Notes under the pieces: model-generated | The model's database searches: none | What the model saw: the letters and a program-made list of their open reading frames with translations, nothing else | Told to the model about the DNA's origin: nothing | Source of the DNA: a virus | Reading direction: 5' to 3' (one strand) | Virus record (IMG/VR): IMGVR_UViG_3300036852_000426 | Span: 1 to 21,688 of that record | Length of the DNA stretch: 21,688 nt | Translations under genes and position numbers: made by a program | Part shown: one piece after another, positions 15,332-21,688 of the stretch | Position numbering within the stretch: the stretch's first letter is position 1 | How the letters are laid out: every line of letters starts with the position of its first letter

Positions 15332-15753
15332 CTCACGGCGGCTGCCTTCCGCAGCACCGCCAGCCGGCGGCTCTCCGCCGCGTATTGCAGCCGGGTCGAT
15401 TCCCGCAGAATCGAGTCGTCGATCTGGCGCAGCTCGATCTCCCGGTGGGCGCTCGCAAACCTCAGCGGCAGGAACTTCGCGAACTCCCTCTGCACCGCCC
15501 TCCACTGGTTGTCGATCTCCCGCGTTGTCGGCATGGGCCGGGCCAGCAGCTCCTTCCTCTCGTCCATCAGTCGGCGAATGCATGGGTTGCGGGCGATTAA
15601 ACGGTCGAGTTGTTCGGCGCTGAGAAAATCCGGCTTTAGGCGGCGGCGGATTTCACTCGGGATTGAATCATCTTGATGATCGGCAGCAGCTCCGACTCCC
15701 ACTTTGGGCTCCGCCGCAGGTATGCTCCCGGTTTCGCGTTCCTCATCGTGCAT
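15304..15753 (-). CDS. Hypothetical protein upstream of small terminase, possible fusion partner by frameshift
   Basis: This 149-residue protein is charged and helical (SEIRRRLKPDFLSAEQLDRL, then REIDNQWRAVQREFAKFL and RRLAVLRKAAAV). I do not recognise a family. ATG 15753 would overlap the previous gene by 118 bases; an alternative GTG at 15702 with GGAG 7 bases upstream shortens the protein to 132 residues and the overlap to 67 bases, and is perhaps more likely. Its last codons contain the slippery-like TTTTT run discussed for the small terminase, so it may be the N-terminal part of a fused protein. The neighbour's place suggests a packaging-related role. Confidence 0.55.
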   Translation of the reverse strand: MHDEERETGSIPAAEPKVGVGAAADHQDDSIPSEIRRRLKPDFLSAEQLDRLIARNPCIRRLMDERKELLARPMPTTREIDNQWRAVQREFAKFLPLRFASAHREIELRQIDDSILRESTRLQYAAESRRLAVLRKAAAVRFLPQGRGR

Positions 15754-16025
15754 ATGAATTCATAGTTGATGACCCGGCGCCGGTCCTTCGGGTTCGTCGG
15801 GTCAAACCGACAGGCGGCAACGTAGGCGCGCTGCTCCCATGTGTCCACCCCGCGCCACGCCGTCTTGAAGTTGATCTCACGCACCCGCACCAAGTCGATC
15901 CCGCTGCCGATGGCAATCTCGGCATCGGTCATCGCCACAAACGATCCGCTCTTCGCCAGCAACCGCACCAGATAGGGCGGAAACGCGTCCCACGCCTGCC
16001 ACGGAGTCATCGTTTTTGCTCTCAT
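15636..16025 (-). CDS. Hypothetical protein with helix-turn-helix-like segment
   Basis: This 129-residue protein begins at ATG 16025, which overlaps the previous stop as ATGA; a second methionine lies five codons later. MTDAEIAIGSGIDLVRVREI (residues about 33-52) has the spacing of a helix-turn-helix, followed by a TAWRGVDTWEQRAYVAACRF stretch and a C-terminal YLRRSPKWE motif. The family is not one that I can name. A DNA-binding function at the start of the packaging operon is plausible but inferred. Confidence 0.6.
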   Translation of the reverse strand: MRAKTMTPWQAWDAFPPYLVRLLAKSGSFVAMTDAEIAIGSGIDLVRVREINFKTAWRGVDTWEQRAYVAACRFDPTNPKDRRRVINYEFICTMRNAKPGAYLRRSPKWESELLPIIKMIQSRVKSAAA

Positions 16026-16252
16026 TCGGGTGGGCGCTGGATTTGGCCCGACCAAATGCCGGCGACCTGAATAATTGGCCGGAGTCCGTCCTCGTAGGCC
16101 GGGTTATTGCCGCAGTGGGCGATGCACACTCGCTGGATTTTGTCTTCGGCATCGCGCAGGTAGGCCACCATCACAAAACCTTCGATTCCGGCATCCTGCA
16201 TCCGCGGCACGATTTGGGCACGCAGCATTTCGAGTTGTTCGGGGACGGTCAT
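16022..16252 (-). CDS. Small hypothetical protein, first gene of the minus-strand operon
   Basis: This 76-residue protein (MTVPEQLEMLRAQIVPRMQD, then GFVMVAYLRDAED and CIAHCGNNPAYEDGL) looks like a small alpha/beta fold. It is the first gene leftward from the divergent control region, so it opens the morphogenesis operon. No Shine-Dalgarno sequence precedes ATG 16252. The ATGA overlap with the next gene supports it. Function unknown. Confidence 0.6.
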   Translation of the reverse strand: MTVPEQLEMLRAQIVPRMQDAGIEGFVMVAYLRDAEDKIQRVCIAHCGNNPAYEDGLRPIIQVAGIWSGQIQRPPE

Positions 16253-16336
16253 GTGATGGACGGATGGATTTTTTTAACAATCATGTCAATCGGGACTTGA
16301 CGGTGTTAGCGATTGCTGTCTCGACTTGCTACCGAC
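16253..16336. promoter_or_regulatory. Divergent control region with nested palindrome
   Basis: This 84-base gap separates the leftward structural operon from the rightward glycan operon. It contains TAACA (16275-16279) ... GTCAA (16285-16289) tcgggac TTGAC (16297-16301) .. TGTTA (16304-16308), two nested inverted repeats. TTGACA reads leftward at 16289-16284 and TTGACG rightward at 16297-16302, both like -35 boxes, but no good -10 box lies at the right distance on either strand. An operator for the XRE-type regulator encoded next to it is a reasonable inference. Confidence 0.5.
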
Positions 16337-16573
16337 ATGGCGATCAAATCTCAAACACGCGTGTGCTCGCACTGCGGCGGGACCGGGAGGGAGATTGACC
16401 CGTTTCTTTTCGGACAGCAAATGCGTCGGCTGAGAAAAGCTGCATCCCTGTCGCTTAGGGAAGTCGCGCGGCGCGCTGGGTTTTCCGCGCCATACATCTC
16501 CGATTTGGAGCACGGGCGGAGGGCGTGGAGCGAAAACGCCGTGATGAAATACCAGGAGGCGCTGAAGCAATGA
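16337..16573 (+). CDS. XRE-family transcriptional regulator with CxxC knuckle
   Basis: This 78-residue protein has an N-terminal CSHCGGTGREID segment (a single CxxCGGTG, as in zinc-knuckle or DnaJ-like repeats) followed by a canonical Cro/C1 helix-turn-helix: FGQQMRRLRKAASLSLREVA, RRAGFSAPYISDLEHGRR. Such short regulators are common in phages. ATG 16337 is used; an upstream TTG at 16315-type position adds nothing convincing. There is no ribosome site, so it could be nearly leaderless. It is the first gene of the plus-strand cassette and adjoins the palindromic divergent region, which suggests that it controls that cassette, the morphogenesis operon, or both. Confidence 0.85.
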   Translation: MAIKSQTRVCSHCGGTGREIDPFLFGQQMRRLRKAASLSLREVARRAGFSAPYISDLEHGRRAWSENAVMKYQEALKQ

Positions 16574-16776
16574 AGGGCATCTACGAGATCGTCTGGCTGA
16601 ACAGTTTCGACATGCGCTGCTGCATGGTTGTCATCGCCGGCAACGCACAGGCCGCGCTCGCGCTCGCCAAATGCACGCCATCGGATGCGAATGAAAACAA
16701 GCTTGAACTCATCGACCTGCTAGCCACCGAAGTCGGGCTCGGTGAAGACCGCGTGGTTTGCGAGGAGTCGCCATGA
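16570..16776 (+). CDS. Small hypothetical protein in glycan cassette
   Basis: This 68-residue protein (MKGIYEIVWLNSFDMRCCMV, then AGNAQAALALAKCTPSDANE) has an alternating strand start and a helical middle. It begins in an ATGA overlap with the regulator stop, with AGGAGG 12 bases upstream, and ends in an ATGA overlap with the GT11-type gene. The family is not recognised. Its coupling at both ends argues that it is translated. Confidence 0.6.
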   Translation: MKGIYEIVWLNSFDMRCCMVVIAGNAQAALALAKCTPSDANENKLELIDLLATEVGLGEDRVVCEESP

Positions 16777-17543
16777 GCACCCTCGTCTGCACCCTTCAGG
16801 GACGCACAGGTAATCAGGCGATGCAGTGGTTGTTTGCCTACGCCTACGCGAAAAAATACGGACTTGTCTTTCAGTGCGATGAATGGATCGGCGAGCGGAT
16901 TTGGAATTTACCGCCATACTCCCGGCCCGGCCTTCGGCAACTACCCAGATTCAATGAAGTCCAACTCGCTGAGTTCGCTCGGAACATTCAGCATCCGCAC
17001 GAGCTTCGATTTGATTTTGAGTATCGCGGATACGCGCAAACCCAATGGTGCGTAGATTTCTACACGAAGCGCGAAGCGATCTCGTGTTTGAGACTCAAGC
17101 CAGAGGTGGAGAAGGCTTGCATAGATATGCTGCCACACTTCAGCAAGAGGGTGCCGATCACGTGCCACCTTCGGCGCGGCGACTATTTTGGTTACAATTA
17201 CGTGGTCGTGAAGCGCAGTTCATACGAACGCGCGTTGGAGTGCTTTGGTTTACTTGCGGCACCCTGCTACGTCTCTGAAGAGACACCGTGGCCTCGTGGC
17301 GACCTACCGGAAGAACTGTCATTCATGCCAGATTTCTATCGCATGATGACAACGGCCACATTGCTGCGCGCCAACAGTTCGTTTTCGTGGCTTGCCGCGT
17401 TACTTAATCCCAACGCGCTCGTTCTTTCTCCGGTGATCGCCGGGCTAGAAGGAGGGCGGGAGCACGATTGCCAGTTCGTATCGGGCAACTGGCCGCGCTT
17501 CGCCAATCTCAATTTCACCGAAGACCTGCACGTCTCGCCATGA
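16773..17543 (+). CDS. GT11-type (alpha-1,2-fucosyltransferase-like) glycosyltransferase
   Basis: This 256-residue protein shows the GT11 hallmarks: an N-terminal GRTGNQAMQWLFAYAYAKKY (10-29; family pattern G.LGNQ.FQ..A....), a donor-binding HLRRGD (132-137; the HxRRxD motif of alpha-1,2- and alpha-1,6-fucosyltransferases) and ANSSFSWLAALL (200-211; family pattern SNSSFSWW.A.L). Known members transfer fucose from GDP-fucose to galactose-type acceptors in O-antigens and glycans. The donor here is inferred. Its length is slightly below the usual 280-300. GAGGAG lies 5-6 bases upstream of ATG 16773, and both ends are ATGA overlaps. No membrane segment is seen, so it should act in the cytosol on a lipid-linked, nucleotide-linked or protein-linked acceptor. 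Confidence 0.85.
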   Translation: MSTLVCTLQGRTGNQAMQWLFAYAYAKKYGLVFQCDEWIGERIWNLPPYSRPGLRQLPRFNEVQLAEFARNIQHPHELRFDFEYRGYAQTQWCVDFYTKREAISCLRLKPEVEKACIDMLPHFSKRVPITCHLRRGDYFGYNYVVVKRSSYERALECFGLLAAPCYVSEETPWPRGDLPEELSFMPDFYRMMTTATLLRANSSFSWLAALLNPNALVLSPVIAGLEGGREHDCQFVSGNWPRFANLNFTEDLHVSP

Positions 17544-17746
17544 GCATCCTTCGGCACAAAATTTCCTATCGCGTCGCCTCCGACGTGGAGTTCCCGGCGG
17601 TTTACCGAAAACTGCCTGAGCGGCGCGGATACCCGGAGTTTTCTTTTATCTGCCGCGTTGGGACGTGGCGCCTGTTTGGCCTCCCAATTCTTTCAACGGA
17701 AAAAATCGTCGTGTCGAGACTGACCGATCTCGGGGAGAAGTTATGA
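17540..17746 (+). CDS. Small hypothetical protein between GT11 and FkbM genes
   Basis: This 68-residue basic protein (MSILRHKISYRVASDVEFPA, then YPEFSFICRVGTWRLFGLPI) has a short aromatic, strand-rich core. I do not recognise a family. ATGA overlaps join it to the glycosyltransferase before it and the methyltransferase after it. It could be an accessory to either enzyme, but nothing in the sequence shows this. Confidence 0.5.
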   Translation: MSILRHKISYRVASDVEFPAVYRKLPERRGYPEFSFICRVGTWRLFGLPILSTEKIVVSRLTDLGEKL

Positions 17747-18342
17747 AAGCCTTCACCGAGTCCCTCCGCTACGACTACCCCGACCTCACGCCCGAAAGCG
17801 TGATTCTAGAAATCGGCACACATCGCGGCCAATGGGCGGTCGAGATGTTGCGCAAATACGGCTGCCGCTATGTTGGCTTCGAGCCGATCCGCGAATTCTT
17901 CGTCGCTGCATCAAAGGCACTTGTCCCTTTCGCAAATACCCGTCTTTATCCATACGCTATGGGCGGCTCACACCGCACAGACATATTCAAAGTAAAAGGC
18001 GACATGAGCGGTCAGTTCGCCGACGGCCCTGAAGAGAAGGTGTGTGTTTTAGACGTGGCAGAGCCGTTAAAGAATTTTACCACGCCCGGTGCAGACGAGC
18101 GGTGGGCGCCATCACATAAAGTAGATTTACTCGCCATCAACGCCGAGGGCGGCGAGTTCGAGATCATGGAACGCATCCTCGATGCCGGGCTCACTGACAG
18201 GATCATCCATTTTCAAATCCAGCCACACCCAATCGTCTCCGACTTTGAGCCCCGCTGGCAGCGCATCATGGACCGCATGGCGGAGACGCACACACTTTCG
18301 TACTACGCGAGCTGGGTTTGGGCGGGATGGGATCGAAAATGA
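17743..18342 (+). CDS. FkbM-family SAM-dependent methyltransferase
   Basis: This 199-residue protein has a class I methyltransferase fold of the FkbM type. Motif I is ILEIGTHRGQW (21-31), motif II is VGFEPIREFF (44-53), and the late INAEGGEFEIM (132-142) matches the family's ID.EG.E..vL motif. FkbM enzymes O-methylate sugars or small hydroxyl groups. GGGAGAAG 5 bases before ATG 17743 is a good ribosome site. The neighbouring glycosyltransferases point to methylation of a sugar, perhaps the fucose-like residue added by the GT11-type enzyme (inference). It is shorter than many FkbM proteins (about 240-280). Confidence 0.8.
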   Translation: MKAFTESLRYDYPDLTPESVILEIGTHRGQWAVEMLRKYGCRYVGFEPIREFFVAASKALVPFANTRLYPYAMGGSHRTDIFKVKGDMSGQFADGPEEKVCVLDVAEPLKNFTTPGADERWAPSHKVDLLAINAEGGEFEIMERILDAGLTDRIIHFQIQPHPIVSDFEPRWQRIMDRMAETHTLSYYASWVWAGWDRK

Positions 18343-18755
18343 AAATCTACATGGTAGATAACGGTGGCGAATACAGCGACTACTCGGTGCTTGGGTTGTT
18401 CACCGACCGAGACCTCGCCGAGCGTTACGTCGAACAAGTAACCAACAGCAGGATCACCGAATGGGACGCCGACGTTCCACCCGAGCAGTGGACATATGCC
18501 TACGGCCACTTGGGCGCTCGCAAAGAAAAAGGGAAGTGGGTGGTGCATTGCCACTCGAATTCAGACGAAGCCGATCCAAGCCCAACCTCCTGCGAAATCC
18601 AGTTTGGGCACTATCGCGGCTGGGATAAACCAGACCCCATTACCGGCGAGTACACGCACGCCACCGGAATCTCGCGCGCTCGCGATGCTGAGACTGCCAA
18701 GAAAATCCTCATCGACGCATTCTGGAAACGCGTCGCCGAATTGGAGCTGGCATGA
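18339..18755 (+). CDS. Hypothetical protein in glycan cassette
   Basis: This 138-residue acidic protein begins MKIYMVDNGGEYSDYSVLGL, followed by FTDRDLAERYVEQV, a pattern common in small phage proteins that have a strand, a glycine turn and a helix. It ends with a helical ARDAETAKKILIDAFWKRVAEL. No catalytic motif is visible. ATGA overlaps lie at both ends, and GGGA precedes the start. Unknown function; it might be carried only by position in the operon. Confidence 0.6.
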   Translation: MKIYMVDNGGEYSDYSVLGLFTDRDLAERYVEQVTNSRITEWDADVPPEQWTYAYGHLGARKEKGKWVVHCHSNSDEADPSPTSCEIQFGHYRGWDKPDPITGEYTHATGISRARDAETAKKILIDAFWKRVAELELA

Positions 18756-19351
18756 AATTGGCGGATTCCAAATCCCAAGCAGGCCAGGATATTTTTGTGG
18801 CGACGGTATGCCCAAACGGAAAAACTTTCCTCGACGTGGGGTGCGGTGCGCCGATTACGATCAACAACACCTACGCGTTGGAGCAGATCGGGTGGCGTGG
18901 ACTGCTGGTCGATAATTCGCAAGAGGCAATTGATGCCTGCGGCATTCGCGCCAGCCCTGCGATCCGAGCCGACGCCACGTCGCTCGACTGGAATGCCGCC
19001 CTTAGGAAGTACGTCCCATCATGGGGCCTCTACGGCATCGACTACCTGAGTCTCGACATCGACGAGGCTACGTTCGCAGCCGTCGATGCACTCATGGATG
19101 AAGGTGCCTGTTTTCGCGTCATCACTGTCGAGCACGACGCGTACCGTCACGGCGACCTATTACGCGCACCGATCCGCAACCGCTTTTCCAAGCACGACTA
19201 CATCCTTATTGCCGCCGACGTGTGCTCGGACGACGGACTGCCTTACGAAGACTGGTGGGTTTACATGGACCTCGCCGATCAAGCCGACCGCTTCCGCAGT
19301 CACAACATGCGCTGGCGCGACATCCTCGCGCAAGGCGGAGTCATCATATGA
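18752..19351 (+). CDS. FkbM-like SAM-binding methyltransferase
   Basis: This 199-residue protein starts KLADSKSQAGQDIFVATV, the SQ.GQD opening of many FkbM proteins linked to sugar operons. It then has TFLDVGCGAP (25-34, SAM-binding motif I), an NNTYALEQIGWRGLLVDN segment (38-55) that ends motif II with an acidic residue, and DYLSLDIDE (97-105) in the place of the ID.EG motif. The last element has Asp-Glu instead of EG, so activity should be tested and not assumed. GGAG lies 6 bases before ATG 18752. ATGA junctions lie on both sides. It is clearly different from the first FkbM gene, so the two are not a recent duplication. Confidence 0.75.
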   Translation: MKLADSKSQAGQDIFVATVCPNGKTFLDVGCGAPITINNTYALEQIGWRGLLVDNSQEAIDACGIRASPAIRADATSLDWNAALRKYVPSWGLYGIDYLSLDIDEATFAAVDALMDEGACFRVITVEHDAYRHGDLLRAPIRNRFSKHDYILIAADVCSDDGLPYEDWWVYMDLADQADRFRSHNMRWRDILAQGGVII

Positions 19352-19989
19352 ACGTCCCAAACCTACTCAACCGCATTACCACCGAATGCGCGAAAATTTC
19401 TGGATGGTGCAGCGAGGAGAAAGCCATAGACCTCGCGATGGCCATTCTCGTGCTGCGCCCAGCCAACGTGCTCGACCTCGGGGTGTGGTTTGGAAAATCC
19501 ACCATTCCGATGGCGCTCGCCTGCTCGGTAATCGGCAAGGGCATCGTTCACGCTGTCGATCCGTGGACCAAGGCGGCGGCGGTTGCCGACATGGACAAGC
19601 CCAACGCTGAATGGTGGGGCAATCAGGACTACCAAGCCGCATATCAGTCTTTCAAGGAAAAGGTGGACGCGCTCGATCTCAACCGAAACGTCGTCATCCA
19701 CCGCCAGAAGTCCGACGACTACGTTCCTCCGCCCGTACTGGATTTAGCGCACATAGACGGAAACCATGGGCCGCAGGCCATCGCCGATGTAAACCGCTTC
19801 GCGCCCAGCATCCGCTACGGTGGAATCGTGTGTCTCGACGACATTAACTGGTCTACTGATGGCGTGGCGCACGTTTCAATTGCAGTAAACCGCCTACTCA
19901 AACTCGGCTTCGAGCAACTCTCCCACACGAAGATCGAGGGCGTCGGCGAGTGGGCGATGTTTCAACGCGTGAGGGCCGCCGGACGATGA
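19348..19989 (+). CDS. Class I methyltransferase (Methyltransf_24-like)
   Basis: This 213-residue protein carries VLDLGVWFGKST (41-52, SAM motif I), GIVHAVDPWT (65-74, motif II with Asp71), LAHIDGNHGPQAIADV (133-148) and GGIVCLDDINW (158-168). The IDG.H....v..D and G.i...DD motifs are typical of the Methyltransf_24 and cephalosporin-hydroxylase-like group, which acts on sugars and amino sugars in surface-glycan operons. A hydroxylase-like side activity cannot be excluded. GGAG stands 9 bases before ATG 19348 and both ends are ATGA overlaps. It is the third SAM-binding protein of the cassette. Confidence 0.78.
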   Translation: MNVPNLLNRITTECAKISGWCSEEKAIDLAMAILVLRPANVLDLGVWFGKSTIPMALACSVIGKGIVHAVDPWTKAAAVADMDKPNAEWWGNQDYQAAYQSFKEKVDALDLNRNVVIHRQKSDDYVPPPVLDLAHIDGNHGPQAIADVNRFAPSIRYGGIVCLDDINWSTDGVAHVSIAVNRLLKLGFEQLSHTKIEGVGEWAMFQRVRAAGR

Positions 19990-20828
19990 ATACTCCAGAC
20001 AACTGTTTCGACAAAATCTTTGTGATTAACTTGGAGCGCCGGACTGATCGTTGGGCGCAAGCCACAGAGCAGCTAATCAAGAATGGGATCACGCGCGCCG
20101 AACGCTTCATCGGGCATGACAGTCCAGTGAATCACGAAGGCCGCGTGAGCGCCAACATGGGTTGCACCGCATCGCACCGCGGACTTCTTGAGCTGATCGC
20201 CCATTATCGTTGGCCCAAAGTTCTAATTCTGGAGGACGACGCCCTCTTCCTCGATTGGTTCGTACCGCGATTCAGCGACGCCATGACATACATCCCGCAG
20301 CAATGGGACATGCTATTTCTGGGAGGTTCTTACGCGGAAAATCCGCATAGCCGATACAATGCTTGGTGGATTCGCACCAACGGCCTGATGACGACCAGCA
20401 GCTACGTCATCACCGCTGAGATGGCCCGCAAAATGGCCCCGCACATATCGGGCGACGTTGGGATAGATTCGCTTTACCACAAGTTTCAACGCGAGAACCT
20501 GTGCTACATGAGCACCCCACGCTTGATCGTTCAACGTCCGAGCTACTCCGACATCCAAGGTCGCGACTGCGACAACTCCATGTCGATGCTCGACTCCCGC
20601 CACGAGGAAATGCTCCTAGAAGGCCGCTGGGTCGATTCATTCAACGGGATGCGCGCTTTCCGCTCGGAAATCCCGTGGCGCGAGATTGCGGCGCCCAACG
20701 ACAAGGATGGAGATACCGTCATCGTCGGCGACGAGGAGTTCAAGATCGCCGCTATTCAGCTCCCGAAGCACAAGGCGCCGTGGTATCGCGGGGAGAGTGT
20801 TACGTTTTTGCTCACGCCATGCATTTGA
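19986..20828 (+). CDS. GT25-family (LPS/procollagen-type) glycosyltransferase
   Basis: This 280-residue protein matches GT25: FVINLERRTDRW (12-23), a GCTASHRGLLELI segment (59-71; the family's GCT.SH motif) and VLILEDDALF (79-88), with the EDD pair at 83-85 expected to bind the metal and nucleotide sugar. Bacterial GT25 enzymes add galactose or similar sugars to lipooligosaccharide. A C-terminal 45-residue extension (APNDKDGDTVIVGDEEF onward) looks like a separate small beta domain. ATG 19986 lies in an ATGA overlap and GAGGG is upstream. No signal peptide is seen. Acceptor unknown. Confidence 0.85.
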   Translation: MNTPDNCFDKIFVINLERRTDRWAQATEQLIKNGITRAERFIGHDSPVNHEGRVSANMGCTASHRGLLELIAHYRWPKVLILEDDALFLDWFVPRFSDAMTYIPQQWDMLFLGGSYAENPHSRYNAWWIRTNGLMTTSSYVITAEMARKMAPHISGDVGIDSLYHKFQRENLCYMSTPRLIVQRPSYSDIQGRDCDNSMSMLDSRHEEMLLEGRWVDSFNGMRAFRSEIPWREIAAPNDKDGDTVIVGDEEFKIAAIQLPKHKAPWYRGESVTFLLTPCI

Positions 20829-21688
20829 CCATCGCCTTCTTCACATCCCGCATCAACCCTTGTATCCAGTGGTTCTTCGACTCGCTTGATCGCGAGACCC
20901 GCGGCGACTACACTGGAATCAAGGTTGTTGTCGTGGATTTTTGGGCGCAGCCAAACGGCGCCTACGATTCTTCGCCGGCGTATCGCCAAGCCGTCCTGCT
21001 CGACGGCAGGTCGCCAACCTGCGCGCCGACTTGGGTCGCGCCAAAAAGCACTGTCTGGCAGGGACCATCACGCCGCACTAAGGTCGATTGGTTCGCAGCC
21101 GCCAATGCGCGCAATACCGCCATCTGCCTTGCGCCCGATGGCTGGATCGCATTTGTCGATGACCTATCCGTACTACTGCCCGGCTGGCTCGCGCGCGTTC
21201 GCGAGGCTATGAAAGGTCCGCAGAATCGGATAACGTGCGGCGCATATCGCAAAGTTCGTGACCTCGTGGTCAAGGACGGCGAAGTCGCCTCCTACACCGA
21301 TAATCCGCCCGGCAACGACAACCGCCTCGCGCATGTCAAAGGCGACGGCCCTCACGAGTGTGGTTCCAATTGGCTCTACGGTTGCTCGCTCGCGGCGCCG
21401 GTCGAAGCGTTTCTAACGATCAACGGGTTTCCTGAGGCATTGTGTGACAGTCTCGGATTCGAGGACGTAATTTGTGGAATCATGCTCGGGAAAAAGGGCT
21501 ACAACTTCGTCTACGATCCGCGAATGATGACCTTCGAGTCCGAGGAACTGCACTCGCAGTTACCCGTAATGAAACGCTCGGACTACGGCGTAAGCCCGAA
21601 CGACAAATCGCACGCAGTTCTGAATATCGCGGTGACGGGCGACGGCTGGCACCCAAACTATTTCGGCGAGGAGGGCATTCGTGGACTT
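20819..21688 (+). CDS. GT-A/GT2-like glycosyltransferase, cut by right edge
   Basis: From ATG 20819 an open frame of 290 codons runs to the window end, overlapping the GT25 stop by 10 bases. MHLTIAFFTSRINPCIQWFF opens a GT-A fold. NARNTAI (96-102) and WIAFVDDLSVLLPGWL (109-124) match the aRN.a and metal-binding DxD-type region (Asp114-Asp115). INGFPEALCDSLGFEDVICG (201-220) resembles the acceptor/galactosyltransferase-type NGFPE...GFED motif, where the ED pair is usually catalytic. The frame is open-ended, so length and C-terminal domains are unknown. It is probably the third glycosyltransferase of the cassette; sugar and acceptor cannot be told. Confidence 0.75.
   Translation, partial: MHLTIAFFTSRINPCIQWFFDSLDRETRGDYTGIKVVVVDFWAQPNGAYDSSPAYRQAVLLDGRSPTCAPTWVAPKSTVWQGPSRRTKVDWFAAANARNTAICLAPDGWIAFVDDLSVLLPGWLARVREAMKGPQNRITCGAYRKVRDLVVKDGEVASYTDNPPGNDNRLAHVKGDGPHECGSNWLYGCSLAAPVEAFLTINGFPEALCDSLGFEDVICGIMLGKKGYNFVYDPRMMTFESEELHSQLPVMKRSDYGVSPNDKSHAVLNIAVTGDGWHPNYFGEEGIRGL

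Noticed and set aside
15332-15583. ATG 15583 as the start of the small terminase.
   Set aside because: The first 84 residues would be an antiphase reading of the 149-aa gene with low-complexity Gly/Ala/Arg/Pro composition.
1-21688. CRISPR arrays, tRNA or rRNA genes, insertion sequences, integrase or lysis genes.
   Set aside because: No regularly spaced repeats, cloverleaf-like segments, transposase motifs or recombinase motifs were seen in reading both strands; this was done by eye and not by a covariance search.

Overview
The window looks like part of a tailed double-stranded DNA phage (Caudoviricetes) or a prophage of that kind. It holds a recognisable large terminase, a probable portal, a scaffold-like protein, a probable major capsid protein, a neck-type protein and a long low-complexity tail protein in the usual packaging-to-head-to-tail order. 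Base composition is moderately GC-rich. No host gene, integrase, tRNA or rRNA is visible, so the host cannot be fixed; a GC-rich, probably Gram-negative environmental bacterium is an inference. No HK97-type maturation protease was seen.

Layout. Positions 16252 down to 1 (minus strand) carry the morphogenesis block: three small genes, a probable small terminase, the large terminase (12996-14570), three small genes, the portal (9678-12062), a scaffold-like protein (8313-9671), a GH130-like five-bladed propeller protein (7132-8328), the probable major capsid protein (4690-6393), a small gene, a neck/adaptor candidate (3238-4254), a long tail protein (228-2477) and the start of another virion surface protein cut by the left edge. 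Most genes abut or overlap by a few bases. Two free-standing homing-endonuclease-type genes (2585-3241 and 6582-7178) lie on the opposite strand inside this block, each meeting the 3' end of the preceding structural gene tail to tail.

From 16337 to the right edge (plus strand) runs a divergent cassette: a small zinc-knuckle/XRE-type regulator, a small protein, a GT11-type (fucosyltransferase-like) glycosyltransferase, a small protein, an FkbM-type methyltransferase, an unknown protein, a second FkbM-like protein, a class I (Methyltransf_24-like) methyltransferase, a GT25-type glycosyltransferase and a GT-A/GT2-like glycosyltransferase cut by the right edge. Eight successive junctions are 4-base ATGA stop/start overlaps and the ninth is a 10-base overlap, so this reads as one tightly coupled operon. 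Together with the sugar-active-type protein inside the head operon, it suggests that the phage makes and methylates a glycan, either on its own virion or on the host surface.

The main points for a second look are this glycan cassette, the GH130-like gene between scaffold and capsid, an apparent -1 frame relation with a slippery-like run and a hairpin between a 149-aa gene and the small terminase candidate, and a duplicated domain shared by that candidate and the small gene just before the portal. No stretch longer than about 190 bases lacks a gene.
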